Shown here piece by piece: positions 12,091 to 22,731 of a DNA stretch of 64,000 bases. Each line of letters begins with the position of its first letter. Position 1 is the stretch's first letter. A model generated the notes under the pieces. The model saw only the letters and a list, made by a program, of their open reading frames with translations. It was not told the DNA's origin and did not search any database. The translations under genes were made by a program, and so were the position numbers. The DNA comes from Asparagopsis taxiformis. Lineage: Eukaryota; Rhodophyta; Florideophyceae; Bonnemaisoniales; Bonnemaisoniaceae. The stretch covers positions 1 to 64,000 of the forward strand of contig JALQPE010000534.1 in NCBI GenBank assembly GCA_030407315.1, read 5' to 3'.

Positions 12091-12130
12091 GTGATCACTT
12101 GCTAAACTTGAATATCCTGCGTCAACTAGC

Positions 12131-15100
12131 ATGGCTCAATCAGGGCCTTCTACTGGCCAGCCAGCGTTTACGCCCATATCGCACCCAGAATTGCGAAAGC
12201 TGGGTCGCAATGCTATTCACAAGTTCCTAATTGAGCGTGAAAATTACCTTCTGCGAGTCCAAGATGCTGCGACATCAGGAGGCTCAATTACTCCTGTACC
12301 GCTCCGTTCTTCGATTGATCGAGACCTTCTATTGTCTCTCCTATCATTTGAAACTTTCCCAGGAATATCCGATTTCGAGGATTTGACGGATGATATTCTC
12401 AAGAAATGGCTGGAAGAGAAGGATGACGTGAAGCTGGAGTCAATTTCTCTGGAAGATCTCGAAGAAACCATTAAATCAGGTATAAAGATAAATGTGAATG
12501 AAGTTGACGCTGAGTTGCGCATACAGTCATTGTTTACAGACTACCAGACGCTTCTACGAAACAGAAAATGGGAGCGCCTGGTACAGGAAAAGCCTCAAAT
12601 TGCTATGCGCCACATATGTCATCTCTTAAAGCCGCCAATCTTAAGATATAAGATCGAACAAGATCTGGAACTTGGAGTGGATAACTTAGAAGATGATTGG
12701 ATCCGTTTTTACAAACGAGTCATCAAAAGGGCCAAGGCGTGTGAGGAATACGTTCCGATAAAAAGTATCGTACATTCACAGGATAAAGGGAAAAGTACAA
12801 GGAAGAGTAATGGATCTACAGGAACACCTAACTCTATTGTTGGGCCATCATCGTTCAGTCCATCGCAATCAGGCAAACACACAATTAATACCGCTGCCAG
12901 CCCAAATATAGGAACAAGACCTACTAAGAAACTTCCAGAATGCCTCAATCCTCGTTGTACGGGGAAGCACTATCTGAAGGACTGTCAGATGACTAGCAAA
13001 GAAGAAAAGGAAAAATATCTGAAGGAGTTTCGCGATAAGCGGGCAAAGCAAGGCAGGCTCAGCCGCATGTCAGCGGCTGAGGAAACGACTAGTGTGAATT
13101 CACTGGATAAGTCCAGTGAACTTAGTCCGGGGCGCCTCCAAGCCAAGCTTGCAGATACAGTATCTGTTACTCTGAATGGCGATTATGGCGCTGACCACGC
13201 GTCACTCAGTCAATACCATATACAGAAGTGCACAGAGGCAGGACTTTCTGTACAAGTTATACCTTTAAAAACTCCAATTAAGATGGGACTAGCAGTACAA
13301 AACATCAACGAAGGTGGTGATGAAGTTATGCATCTTGCTGATAGAAAGGCTTGCATTTCACTCACAATTGATCTACCGCAAGGACCACTACGCCTCCGAA
13401 ACGTACAGTTCCTAGTATTCGATGCACGTATGCCTGAGGTGCTCTTATCCAGGCCTCTACTCCAATCAATTGGGTTCAACTTGGATCATCATCTATCGGC
13501 AGTACGAACGAGGTACCATGATGCAGATTTTTCACATGTTGGTTTCTCAGCCGGTAACATTGAAGATTCCATGCAGGACCAAGACGAACAAGGTCAGTTG
13601 TCGAGGCTGCTGTTAACGCCAGCGAAGCAGTCTCAACCGTCACTACCCATTGACGAATCTAACGAATATGGACAAGAGAATACTACTGAAGATAGTAATG
13701 CACGAAGAAATCAAGGTGGAAGTTCAGTTACATCGTCCTCTAATTTGCACGAACGTCATCAATCGACACACAGTTTGGGATCAGAACGAGATTTGATCGA
13801 TGACGACAGTCTGTCAGTTGGTGAGAACGAGCCTACTACAACAGATCATTACATTAATTTGTTGATTGAAGATGCGATCAAGAACGGTCTGCCTGAACAA
13901 CACCACGATGATATGCGCGCGCTTGTTTATGAGTATGCGGATGTTTTTCGCACTACGCTGGGAGCCGACCCTCCTGCGGCAATTGAACCAATGAAAATTG
14001 TCCTGAAGGAGAACGCTTCTCCTGTACGCATGAAGCTGCGTCGCTATACTCCCAGAAAGTCTGCCTTTCTAAGATCTAAAGTGGACGAACTGATCAAGCT
14101 GGGTCTTGTTTACCCTAATAATACAAGCCAATGGGCTTGTGCCCCGCTAGTGGTGCCGAAGCAAGGTGATGAACAGTTCCGATTTACGGTAGATCTGAGG
14201 CCTGTTAATAACCAGACCGTTCCGCACGTTTGGCCTATGCCAGATCTCGAATCTGCGACAGCTAAGCTTTCCGATGCAACATGTTTCGCAACGTTAGATC
14301 TATGCCAAGGATATTGGCAGCTTCCGTTGCACACTTCTTCTCAAGAATGTCAAAGTTTTATTACAGAGGACGGTGTATTTACACCTACAAGGGTAATGCA
14401 TGGACAAACAAACTCTGTCTCTTACCTTCAAAGCAACGTGCAAATGCTTTGCCGTCCTATCCGTGATTCTATTTTATTGTGGCTTGATGACATCTTAGTA
14501 CACTGCAAGACTGACTGCGAACTCTTACAAGCTCTGCGCAGTTTTTTCTCTATATGCAAACAACACAACTTGAAGCTTCATATCAGAAAGTGCAAGCTTT
14601 ACTTGCGTGAAGTGCGTTGGTGTGGTCGTTACATTAGCAAGGATGGCATTCGGCTTGATCCCAGTCGCTTATCAGCACTTATGGAGATGGGAATTCCCGA
14701 GACTGGTGCAGATCTTCAACAATTTCTGTGTGCTGCGAACTGGATGCGACAGTGTATTCCGGAATTCACAAAGCTTATTGCCGAACTGCACAAGACTCTA
14801 GAGGAAGTATATAATCGGGCTGGAAAGCGCACTAAACATGCTGTATCACGCATAAAGCTAGCTCCTTTGTGGGGTGATATACAGCAAGAAACATTTGCTG
14901 CTGTGAAGCAAGCTCTTCTAACCTGTGCAACATTAGCACATCCTGACCCTGACCAGCTCCTTTGCTTGTTCACGGATGCATCTGAGCAACATTGGTCGGG
15001 GGTACTTACTCAGATTCCAAAAGCTGACTTGGATATTGAGTTTTCACAGCAGCGGCATCAGCCTCTTGCGTTTCTTTCTGGATCTTTCACTGGATCCAGT

Positions 15101-16954
15101 TCCCGCTGGTCTACAATTGAGAAAGAAGCCTTTGCTATTGTTGAGGCTGTTACTAGATTGGACTACATTCTACTACGGCCTGAAGGCTTTTGGCTCTTCA
15201 CCGATCATCGGAACCTTGTTTTTATTTTTGATCCAATGTCAGCATCTACTCGGCTTGGGAAGCATGTCACATCTAAAATTGAACGATGGTCTATGCGCCT
15301 CTCGTCTTTTCGTTTCACTATTGTGCACATTTCTGGTGCTGATAACTGTTGGGCTGATATTCTCTCGCGATGGGGATCCCCGCGGCACAATCACCATTGC
15401 ATGAAGACTCATCGTGCGTCGCTATCTTCTCTCTTTGTGGCTCCTGTTGCACCAGAGCTAGATCCGGAACTGCAGTGGCCAGCCGCAAAAGACATCTATG
15501 ATGCGCAATTGGCGTCAAAAGGAGAAGGGGAGGGATCTCAATACACCAAACGTTCTGATGGTTTATTGATCGACGAAAATGGATCGATTTGGATCCCATC
15601 TACTGCTGTAGAACTGCAGTTGCGAATTTGTGTTATTGCACACTGCGGCAGAGGAGGACATCGTGGCGCTCACACCACTTATAATCACATCAAGGAGTGT
15701 TTCCATTGGGAAAATATGAAGAAGGACGTTTACTCGTTCTGCAATTCTTGTCTACATTGTCTCAGCACTGCGGATGGTACTAGGATCCCGCGCCCGTTGG
15801 GCCATGCACTCCATTCGGATAAGCCTAATGAAGTGCTACATTTTGATTACATTTACATGGGTCCTAGCACTACTGGAGAGACGTACATACTCATCCTCAA
15901 GGATGACGCTTCTTCATTTGTATGGCTCGAGCCATGCCATGCTGCAGATGCTGAAACCACTGTGGACGTACTTTTCAGATGGTTCGCATTGTTTGGAGTT
16001 TGTTTCAATTGGGTATCGGATAGAGGTTCACATTTCATGAATGTCTTAATGCATAATCTCAACCGAAGACTACATGCACACCACCATTTCACTACTGCCT
16101 ATTGTCCACAGTCCAATGGGACTGTGGAGAGTGTATGTAAGCAAGTTTTACGTGCAGCTAGGGCATTACTATCTGAATTCAGACTGCAAGAAGAAGACTG
16201 GCCGTGCATAGTTCGCTTGATCCAAAGCATTCTAAATCATTCCAAGCGTTCCTCACTTGGAAATGTAGCACCCATTACGGCCTTCACAGGTCTTGATGCA
16301 GACAACCCGATATGTTCGCTAAAACCAATTTCAAGAGTTTCTACACGCTCTCTATCGTTTATACAAGCTCAGAAACTTGTGGGAATTTCTAAGCTTATGG
16401 AGCACTTGGACAAATTACATAAGGATGTTTCTGTACGGCGTACGCGGAAGAGAGACGCTGCTGTTGACGCACATAACTCTCGGACTCACATTCAGAAGGT
16501 TAATTTTGAGGTTGGTGACTACGTATTAGTGGCGCAACGCCTGAAGAATGATGGACACAAGCTGCGTGTGAAATGGCGTGGCCCTCGCCGCGTAACAAAA
16601 GCAAACTCGGATCATGTCTACGAAATTGAGGATTTGATCAGTGGATCACATGTTTTGGTACACGCCAATCGTTTGAAGTTCTATGCGGATTCTAGCCTAG
16701 ACGTCACTGAAACGCTACTTGATTCCATTGCTCACAATAATCCCCATTTCAACAAAGTGGAACGGCTTCTTGGGCTTCGATACAACACCGATCAAGCTCG
16801 ATACGAAGTTCAGGCTAAATGGGAAGGTTTCGACCATGAAGAGCCCACCTGGGAGCCCTTTGACCACATGAAAGAGGATATCCCTCAGATGCTCTCTGAA
16901 TTTTTAGCTACTCATCATGATCAGGCCATGGTAGCTAAAGCGACTTCGGCGTAA
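12131..16954 (+). CDS. Gypsy Gag-Pol polyprotein, 1607 aa, single ORF
   Basis: Domains in order are as follows. Gag covers residues 1-300, ending in a variant zinc knuckle CX4CX3HX4C (271-285). A retropepsin-like region covers about 345-450, with DYGAD in place of the usual DSG/DTG. Reverse transcriptase covers about 640-830, with the active-site LWLDD at 783-787. RNase H covers about 945-1075 (D949, D1025). Integrase follows, with an HHCC finger (H1171, H1177, C1204, C1207) and a D1239/D1297/E1333 triad with exact D-35-E spacing. A C-terminal chromodomain covers about 1541-1592. The start is the first ATG after the LTR. Gag and Pol share one frame with no shift, so Gag:Pol ratio must be set another way. 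Chromodomains of this class direct integration to marked chromatin. Confidence 0.95.
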   Translation: MAQSGPSTGQPAFTPISHPELRKLGRNAIHKFLIERENYLLRVQDAATSGGSITPVPLRSSIDRDLLLSLLSFETFPGISDFEDLTDDILKKWLEEKDDVKLESISLEDLEETIKSGIKINVNEVDAELRIQSLFTDYQTLLRNRKWERLVQEKPQIAMRHICHLLKPPILRYKIEQDLELGVDNLEDDWIRFYKRVIKRAKACEEYVPIKSIVHSQDKGKSTRKSNGSTGTPNSIVGPSSFSPSQSGKHTINTAASPNIGTRPTKKLPECLNPRCTGKHYLKDCQMTSKEEKEKYLKEFRDKRAKQGRLSRMSAAEETTSVNSLDKSSELSPGRLQAKLADTVSVTLNGDYGADHASLSQYHIQKCTEAGLSVQVIPLKTPIKMGLAVQNINEGGDEVMHLADRKACISLTIDLPQGPLRLRNVQFLVFDARMPEVLLSRPLLQSIGFNLDHHLSAVRTRYHDADFSHVGFSAGNIEDSMQDQDEQGQLSRLLLTPAKQSQPSLPIDESNEYGQENTTEDSNARRNQGGSSVTSSSNLHERHQSTHSLGSERDLIDDDSLSVGENEPTTTDHYINLLIEDAIKNGLPEQHHDDMRALVYEYADVFRTTLGADPPAAIEPMKIVLKENASPVRMKLRRYTPRKSAFLRSKVDELIKLGLVYPNNTSQWACAPLVVPKQGDEQFRFTVDLRPVNNQTVPHVWPMPDLESATAKLSDATCFATLDLCQGYWQLPLHTSSQECQSFITEDGVFTPTRVMHGQTNSVSYLQSNVQMLCRPIRDSILLWLDDILVHCKTDCELLQALRSFFSICKQHNLKLHIRKCKLYLREVRWCGRYISKDGIRLDPSRLSALMEMGIPETGADLQQFLCAANWMRQCIPEFTKLIAELHKTLEEVYNRAGKRTKHAVSRIKLAPLWGDIQQETFAAVKQALLTCATLAHPDPDQLLCLFTDASEQHWSGVLTQIPKADLDIEFSQQRHQPLAFLSGSFTGSSSRWSTIEKEAFAIVEAVTRLDYILLRPEGFWLFTDHRNLVFIFDPMSASTRLGKHVTSKIERWSMRLSSFRFTIVHISGADNCWADILSRWGSPRHNHHCMKTHRASLSSLFVAPVAPELDPELQWPAAKDIYDAQLASKGEGEGSQYTKRSDGLLIDENGSIWIPSTAVELQLRICVIAHCGRGGHRGAHTTYNHIKECFHWENMKKDVYSFCNSCLHCLSTADGTRIPRPLGHALHSDKPNEVLHFDYIYMGPSTTGETYILILKDDASSFVWLEPCHAADAETTVDVLFRWFALFGVCFNWVSDRGSHFMNVLMHNLNRRLHAHHHFTTAYCPQSNGTVESVCKQVLRAARALLSEFRLQEEDWPCIVRLIQSILNHSKRSSLGNVAPITAFTGLDADNPICSLKPISRVSTRSLSFIQAQKLVGISKLMEHLDKLHKDVSVRRTRKRDAAVDAHNSRTHIQKVNFEVGDYVLVAQRLKNDGHKLRVKWRGPRRVTKANSDHVYEIEDLISGSHVLVHANRLKFYADSSLDVTETLLDSIAHNNPHFNKVERLLGLRYNTDQARYEVQAKWEGFDHEEPTWEPFDHMKEDIPQMLSEFLATHHDQAMVAKATSA

Positions 16955-16960
16955 CGCCTC

Positions 16961-16976
16961 TTTTGGTGGAGGGGAC
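16961..16976 (+). promoter_or_regulatory. Polypurine tract of the Gypsy element
   Basis: A G/A-rich stretch (GGTGGAGGGGAC) immediately 5' of the 3' LTR, the expected plus-strand primer. Confidence 0.7.
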
Positions 16977-17324
16977 TGGTGCAAGTTGTGCAATTCCTAC
17001 GCTGCAGGATCAGCGTGTGCAGTTCCGCCGTGGCGGGATAAACCAGTGAGATCGATCCAGAGTGATATTTTAATACGATTTGATTTCACGGCGCATACAA
17101 TTGATAGCTATTGGTCAAGTTTGTATAGACCAACCCTTTGCGCCTCGGTAAGCTTCTCTATCGATATTGAACCTTCGGCTGTTCAGGATGGCAAGCTAGT
17201 TGTACATCTGTGCCTTCTTCTAGGCATTATGAAGTACTCGTCTCCCTATATTACCTAGCCTCTCAAGAAAATAAACTAGAGAGCTACCATCGTAGCGACA
17301 TTATTGTTCTACATGCGAGCAAAA
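16977..17324 (+). repeat. 3' LTR of the Gypsy element
   Basis: 348 bp, apparently identical to the 5' LTR and followed by the TSD CGGAC (17325-17329). Confidence 0.92.
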
Positions 17325-18216
17325 CGGACAATGGTGGACTGGACGTCGGTGGCAGCGAGGGCGGGGAAGTTATTGAGATCTGCAATGGAAACCTTGAAGT
17401 TGGGGGTGTTGACCTGGGTAGCGCGGGAGAACTGGATGCGGAAGTCACGGTTTCTTAGGCCAGAGCGCACAGCCGGGGCAGTGTCGAGGCCCAGACTGGG
17501 AATCGAGGCGAGGGAGAGGGAGATGAGGCAGGAAAGCAGGGCAAGGAGGGAGAGAGTGTTGAAGCGAGCCATTGGAGCGGGGTGCAACGGGATGAGGAAG
17601 ATGTGTTGGGGATGAGCGGGTGGATGGATGGCTGAATGTTGCAGTTGGATGGTATGGTGATGACAGAAGTGTGCAGAGAGTGTTGGTGTCGCGTTTAAAT
17701 GCTCGGGGAACGAAGGAATGATAGGAGGTAGGACAGGAGGAGGACCATCGAACAGGGACTTGGAGGTGCTGGAGTTTGTGTGAGTCTAATGCAGTGAATT
17801 GATCGTCATCGATGCATCATAACGGAGTGGTGTGGAAATGGGAGAGGACATGAATTGGGTCACTGTAAGAACCCAGAGACGTCACGTTAGTGACGTGGTG
17901 GTTATGTTGATGGAGATTTGGTTGAGGAGTGTTGAGGACTGGCGCACACCGGGGCAGCTAGCACTGGCATTGTGGTTTGGCAGGCAGGGATGCAAGTGAT
18001 ATCGCCCTGTTGGAACACAGAATGACACGGCGGTTGGTGAGGCACATACGCACCGTGGGTGGATGAGGAGGGAGGCGTCCCCCGTGGGAACGCCACCTCC
18101 TCATGGGGACTCGCCACCCGTCGAAAATGGACCGAGTGCAGCCTGGAAGTGGATGGTCCTCTTGGACGGGTCAGTTAAATTTTCTTTAAAATTCCAACAT
18201 GTGTATGACTGACTAC

Positions 18217-18227
18217 TCGTGTCAATA
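18217..18227. repeat. 11-bp MULE target-site duplication (with 24000-24010)
   Basis: TCGTGTCAATA occurs directly outside both transposon ends. Mutator-family elements typically duplicate 8-11 bp. Confidence 0.9.
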
Positions 18228-19646
18228 CTGGAACTTATCCTCCCGACCCAGAGAGTGAAATGATAGAAAATTATCATAAGTTTGAGGCTGGGGTGTAGTC
18301 ACGCTTGGGACTGGGTTGACGTGACAATCGGGACCGGACCGGCGGCGGCGGAGCACTGTAATGCAGTCGGGAGGATAAGGTCCAGTGGAAGCCAGGCGCT
18401 TCACAGAGTCGTCGCCTCACGAAACCCCACCGCACCTCCGCCGCACTCGCACTTTGTTAATGTTGCGTGCACACCGCGCATCCACCCGCCGCACCCGCCC
18501 GTTGCCAACATTGCGTACACATCACTGCGCACCCGGACGTCCACCCCGCCGCACTCGCGCGTTACCAATATTGCGTACACATCACTGCAAACCCCACCCC
18601 GCCGTACCCGCCCGTTGCCAACATTGCGTGCACATCACCGCGCATCCACCCGCCGCACCCGCCCGTTGCCAACATTGCGTACACATTACTGCGCACCCGG
18701 ACGTCCACCCCGCCGCACTCGCGCGTTACCAACATTGCGTACACATCACTGCAAACCCCACCCCGCCGTACCCGCCCGTTGCCAACATTGCGTGCACATC
18801 ACCGCGCATCCACCCCGCCGCACCCGCCAACATTGTGCACATCACCGCGCATCCACCCCGCTGCACCCGCCAACATTGTGCACATCACCGCGCATCTACC
18901 CCACCGCACCTGCCCGTTGCCAACATTGCGTGTACATCACCGCGCATCCACCCCGCCGCACCCGCCAACATTGTGCACATCACCGCGCATCTACCCCACC
19001 GCACCTGCCCGTTGCCAACATTGCGTGAAAATCACCTCGCCTCACCCCGCCGCTCCTGCCCGTTGCCAACATTGTGTGCACATCACCGCACACATCACCC
19101 TGCCGCACACGGACGTTACCAACATTGTGTGCACATCACCGCACACCTCACCCTGTCGCACACGGACGTTACCAACATTGCGTAAACATCACCCCATCTC
19201 GCATTACCCTGCTGCATCTGGACGTCGGTAACATTGCGTGCACATCACCTCGCCTCACCCCGCCGCACCCGCCCGTTGGCAACATTGCATGAAAATCACT
19301 GCACACCCCACCTCGCCTCACCCTGCTGCACCCGGACGCTGGCAACATTGTGTGAACACATTTCAAGCATTGTGTGCAAATCATCGCGCATCTCACTGCA
19401 CCTGGACGTTGTTAAAACCGTGTGCACATCACCACACACCCCACCTCGCCGCAACTGGAAGTTGTTAACACTGCTTGCACTATTTACTGCACCTGGACGT
19501 TGGCAACACGGTGTGCACATCACCCCACCTCGCCTCACCCTGCTGCACCCGGACGCTGGCAACATTGTGTGCACATTTCAAGCATTGTGTGCAAATCATC
19601 GCGCATCTCACTACATCTGCACGCTGCTGATATAGTTTACACATCA
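18228..19646 (+). repeat. Left TIR, internally tandem-repetitive
   Basis: From about 18460 on it consists of diverged units built on GTTGCCAACATTGCGT followed by an ACATCACCGC-type segment, with spacing of roughly 40-60 bp. A 230-bp unique tip (18228-18460) is also present in the right TIR. Long frames reading through the array in several phases are repeat artefacts. Confidence 0.85.
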
Positions 19647-20157
19647 TCGCACACCTGGGCGTTGTTAATATCGTCAGCACAATATCTGCTCTCATATATT
19701 CAACGTTCTCCGTCAATTGTAGGTTATCAAACTTCTAGCACTGCTTGCAGTCTATTAGTTCCATTTCCTGTCACTGCACGTCTACTTCTTGCACATCACC
19801 AGTGTAGGAGGCACAACATCTGTTATGGTGCCCTGGCTGGTATGTATACAATTGATGATTCATTGTGGAGTTTGAATGTAGATCAAATCGCAACTGGGAT
19901 TAGTGTTGGCGGTGGGACTCTGACGGGCTTGGAGAAAGGCTTCATTCAGCGGATGTACATAGGGAAAAGAGCATTCGACATAATCGATTTTTGGGTTTCG
20001 TGGGTTGTGTAAGGAAGAATGCTATGGATGTCGCTATATTGCACAGGGAAGTGGTCAATCTACTTGAATGCTAAGCACTAGTCATGGCATGTACACAACG
20101 TCCACATTGTCCCATGTACGTGGGAAACTACGTGCGTTTTCGTTTTCGGTAACCCTT

Positions 20158-22596
20158 TCATAATACAAATTGAATCGCCCAAGCACATTCCTGTACAAAT
20201 GGCTGATCTGCTCCTGTCCAGAGGCGCTTGAAGCCAGCTCTTCGACATGACTGATCCCCCAAGTAAGGATTTTTCAGCCTATCCGCGCGGATTGAAATTG
20301 TATTGATTTCTGTGCTGTTCTGAGTCGATTCATCCGCACTGGCTAGAGTATTTGATGTGGCGGGAAGGGGAAGAGTGAGCATATCGGTACGGTGATGCGC
20401 ATTTTCTGGAACATGAAATTTCTCTTCGTCAGTAAATACTGCTCGAAAGCAGTTTTCTCGACGCTCAATTCTTAGAAATGGGGGAGAGCGGCTGCGTAAA
20501 ACTTCTGGAAACTGAGGACAGGCCAGATTGTTTGTGAGGTGCTTACAAAGCAAGAAACGGCTGAAAAGGAAACTGTCACATCCACAAACCCAAGCAATTC
20601 TGTTCGTTAACTAGCTTTTTGATATAGATTGAGACGCAGAGCGTTTCCATTCATATGTGAAATGACGCCACCGTGCTGGTGTCTTGTTTCCAGACATCAG
20701 CATCTTGAAATCACCGTCGAACTTGGGCAAAACATTTTTGGATAGAATGTAAACGAGAAAGTCACATCTTGGAAGATTGCAAGGGAGCAGATAAACTCTT
20801 TTCAAAACTGACCAGTGTGCTTCGACCATCATTGTAGTTTTGGCAATAGGAATTTTCGAATTGTTCATCCTCCCCCATAACATGAACATCTCTGCCGTGT
20901 ACCAGTTTTGCATCAAATACAAAGCCATATCTCTGTCTGTTTCTTCATTGAGAAGGTTCCAAATTTCTTGCACAGAACTGTTCAACCCGTTTTGAATATC
21001 ATAACCTGGTCTGACCAAAGGGTGCAGATTGTAATGTTTCGTTATCATTTGCAATAATGCACGTTCTTTCTCTCGTAAGGAGACTGCACCTGACTTGCAA
21101 AGAGCATTAAGCTTTCGCTTAATGGCACGTTTCATATGCCAGAGGCAGATAGAGGGAGATAAGGAAAACGCGGCCTTAACAGCATTGATCTGCCCCCAAT
21201 CCTTATCAGTGAAGAAAAATGATGGAGACAGCTGAGGTATATCTCGCCGAACAGCGTGTAAGAATGCCAAGATCGTTTCTTGACGAGTTCGGACTGCATC
21301 TCCACCAGCCCCTTCGAGCAGGAGATAGGCTATTGGAAAGCCTGTTCCTAGTACTGAACCGACTATTGCAAAAAGTTCCAGTTTACCCGAGTTCGTTTTA
21401 TACGTGGAATCAATAAAAACCTCCAATACATTCATTGTGGAACAGACTCTCTTGCCCAGTGAAGTTGTAAAACCAAGAGAAAACGGTGCTGTTTGTTGAA
21501 GAATCAGAGAAACATTCTCTGCTTCGGAAACATACTGTACTGCAGACTGCAACGGATCCGAACAAGTACGGAAGGAGGCACTGATCTGTTCTGACCAAAT
21601 GTTGTACACATGCATGTACTTGTACGGTTGAGTGAATTTGGATCGGAGCTGCATTGAAATTTGTAAAGGCGACAGGCCGGATTTGACCATTTCTATTACC
21701 GTTTCGTGGACTTTTTGTGTCATCACTGGCACTTGTTTGGGTACCTCATGACAATACTGGTGTGAAACTTTGATCTTCAGTCTCCTATGTTTCCCATAGG
21801 AAAAGTTCACTGCTCCACTGCAGTTGTGTTCTTTTTTTGATGTTCGCATCCTTTTCACTGGACGTTCTCCAAGCCCGGAGTTTTCATTCGCATTCTTTCC
21901 CCGCTGTGAACATATCCATGCTGAAGATGATGGTCTCACTTTATTAGAGATATAAACATAGCCATCACACTCCCGTATTAGCTGGAGAAAGCACACTTCT
22001 TCTTGTTTGCGCTCTGCAGCTGTGTTAAATTCCACAATGCTATCCAGTGCAGCCGTAGAATGCCAACTGGCAAAAATGCACTCGATTGGCCACTGCAAAA
22101 AGGAAGCAGCAATGTGATTAGACAATTGCCAGTCTTCAAGTACAGATTCACGGTTTTCTATATTGTCTATGTCACCACAGAAGTATATCTTCTTCGGTAT
22201 TTCGCTTATCATCTCCTGTTTCCGACAGTCACTGCAATGTGTACTCAATGATATCTCTGTTGTAAGAAAAGCAACTCTCTGTCTTCTTTTCAAACACTTG
22301 GAGCATCTCCATAGAAATAAGTTTTGGGCACATGTCAGCGAAACTGCTCTCTCAATACCAAACTGCACGAGAGCATTGAAAACATTATCATCAATGGTGT
22401 ATGCTTCCCCATTGAATAGCTCCTCCATTCTTCCGCGAAACAATTCCAATGGGACTGAATATAGCTCTGTGAGCAGGAAAAGTACCTCTTCCGTCGAAGG
22501 GAATTCTCCATTGAACATGTCATGATACATCAGTTTCGGATTTGTAGCTGGACCTTTGTTCGCTGCGTTGCAGTCGCTATCAGTAGTTTCATTCAT
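20158..22596 (-). pseudogene. MULE transposase with an in-frame TAG before its SWIM finger
   Basis: I chose the start at the MNETTDS methionine because the upstream 120 codons are TIR-derived. Visible parts: a Cys-rich finger (W97-RC..C and CSDC121-124), a FLYWCH-like region (about 205-285), and a MULE DDE domain with D396 (FIDST), D464 (FFTDKDW), the C484-x-W-H motif and E592 (VEAHW). The frame stops at TAG 20611-20613 after 661 codons, but the same frame continues without another stop to 20158. It encodes a CxC...CKHL SWIM zinc finger at once and about 150 residues in all. SWIM fingers normally follow the DDE domain in MULE transposases, so the TAG looks like a nonsense mutation or a readthrough stop. 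Confidence 0.85.
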
Positions 22597-22731
22597 GACG
22601 AGCTCAACAATAATAAGAAACACAGGAAACAAGTTGCATGCAAGCGCCAGATATGGGCAACCAGCATAGACACAGTCTTTGAATGTGTGTGTTACCAACG
22701 TGCCGGTGCCGGAACCTGCACACAGTAGCTG

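Larger units (their letters stand above)
11743..17324 (+). mobile_element. Complete Ty3/Gypsy retrotransposon with C-terminal chromodomain
   Basis: The element is 5582 bp: a 348-bp 5' LTR, a 40-nt leader, one 1607-codon gag-pol, a purine-rich tract (16961-16976) and a 348-bp 3' LTR. The LTRs look identical by eye and the ORF is intact, so the copy is very young and possibly active. The order PR-RT-RNaseH-IN-chromodomain marks a chromovirus-type Gypsy. The LTR starts TGGTGC and ends GCAAAA, so the usual TG...CA ends are not kept. No TGG-type primer-binding site follows the 5' LTR. Confidence 0.93.
11473..17572 (-). pseudogene. Germin-like copy G2, interrupted by a Gypsy element
   Basis: The 5' part (17325-17572, signal peptide and first ~82 codons) and the 3' part (11473-11742, with the HxH...E and H metal sites) are each free of stops. 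They are separated by a 5582-bp LTR element plus the duplicated CGGAC. The insertion falls just before the germin box, so the cupin domain is split and no functional protein is expected. Coding differences from G1 and G3 are minimal (S49, P33), so the disruption is recent. Confidence 0.9.

Noticed and set aside
18282..19635. Several 130-270 codon plus-strand frames rich in Thr, His, Pro and Cys
   Set aside because: They are translations of the MULE minisatellite units in every phase, and the mirror frames occur in the right TIR.
18460..19646. Possible CRISPR-like or satellite array
   Set aside because: Units are variable in length and diverged, lie in inverted pairs at transposon ends, and the genome is eukaryotic; TIR minisatellite explains them.
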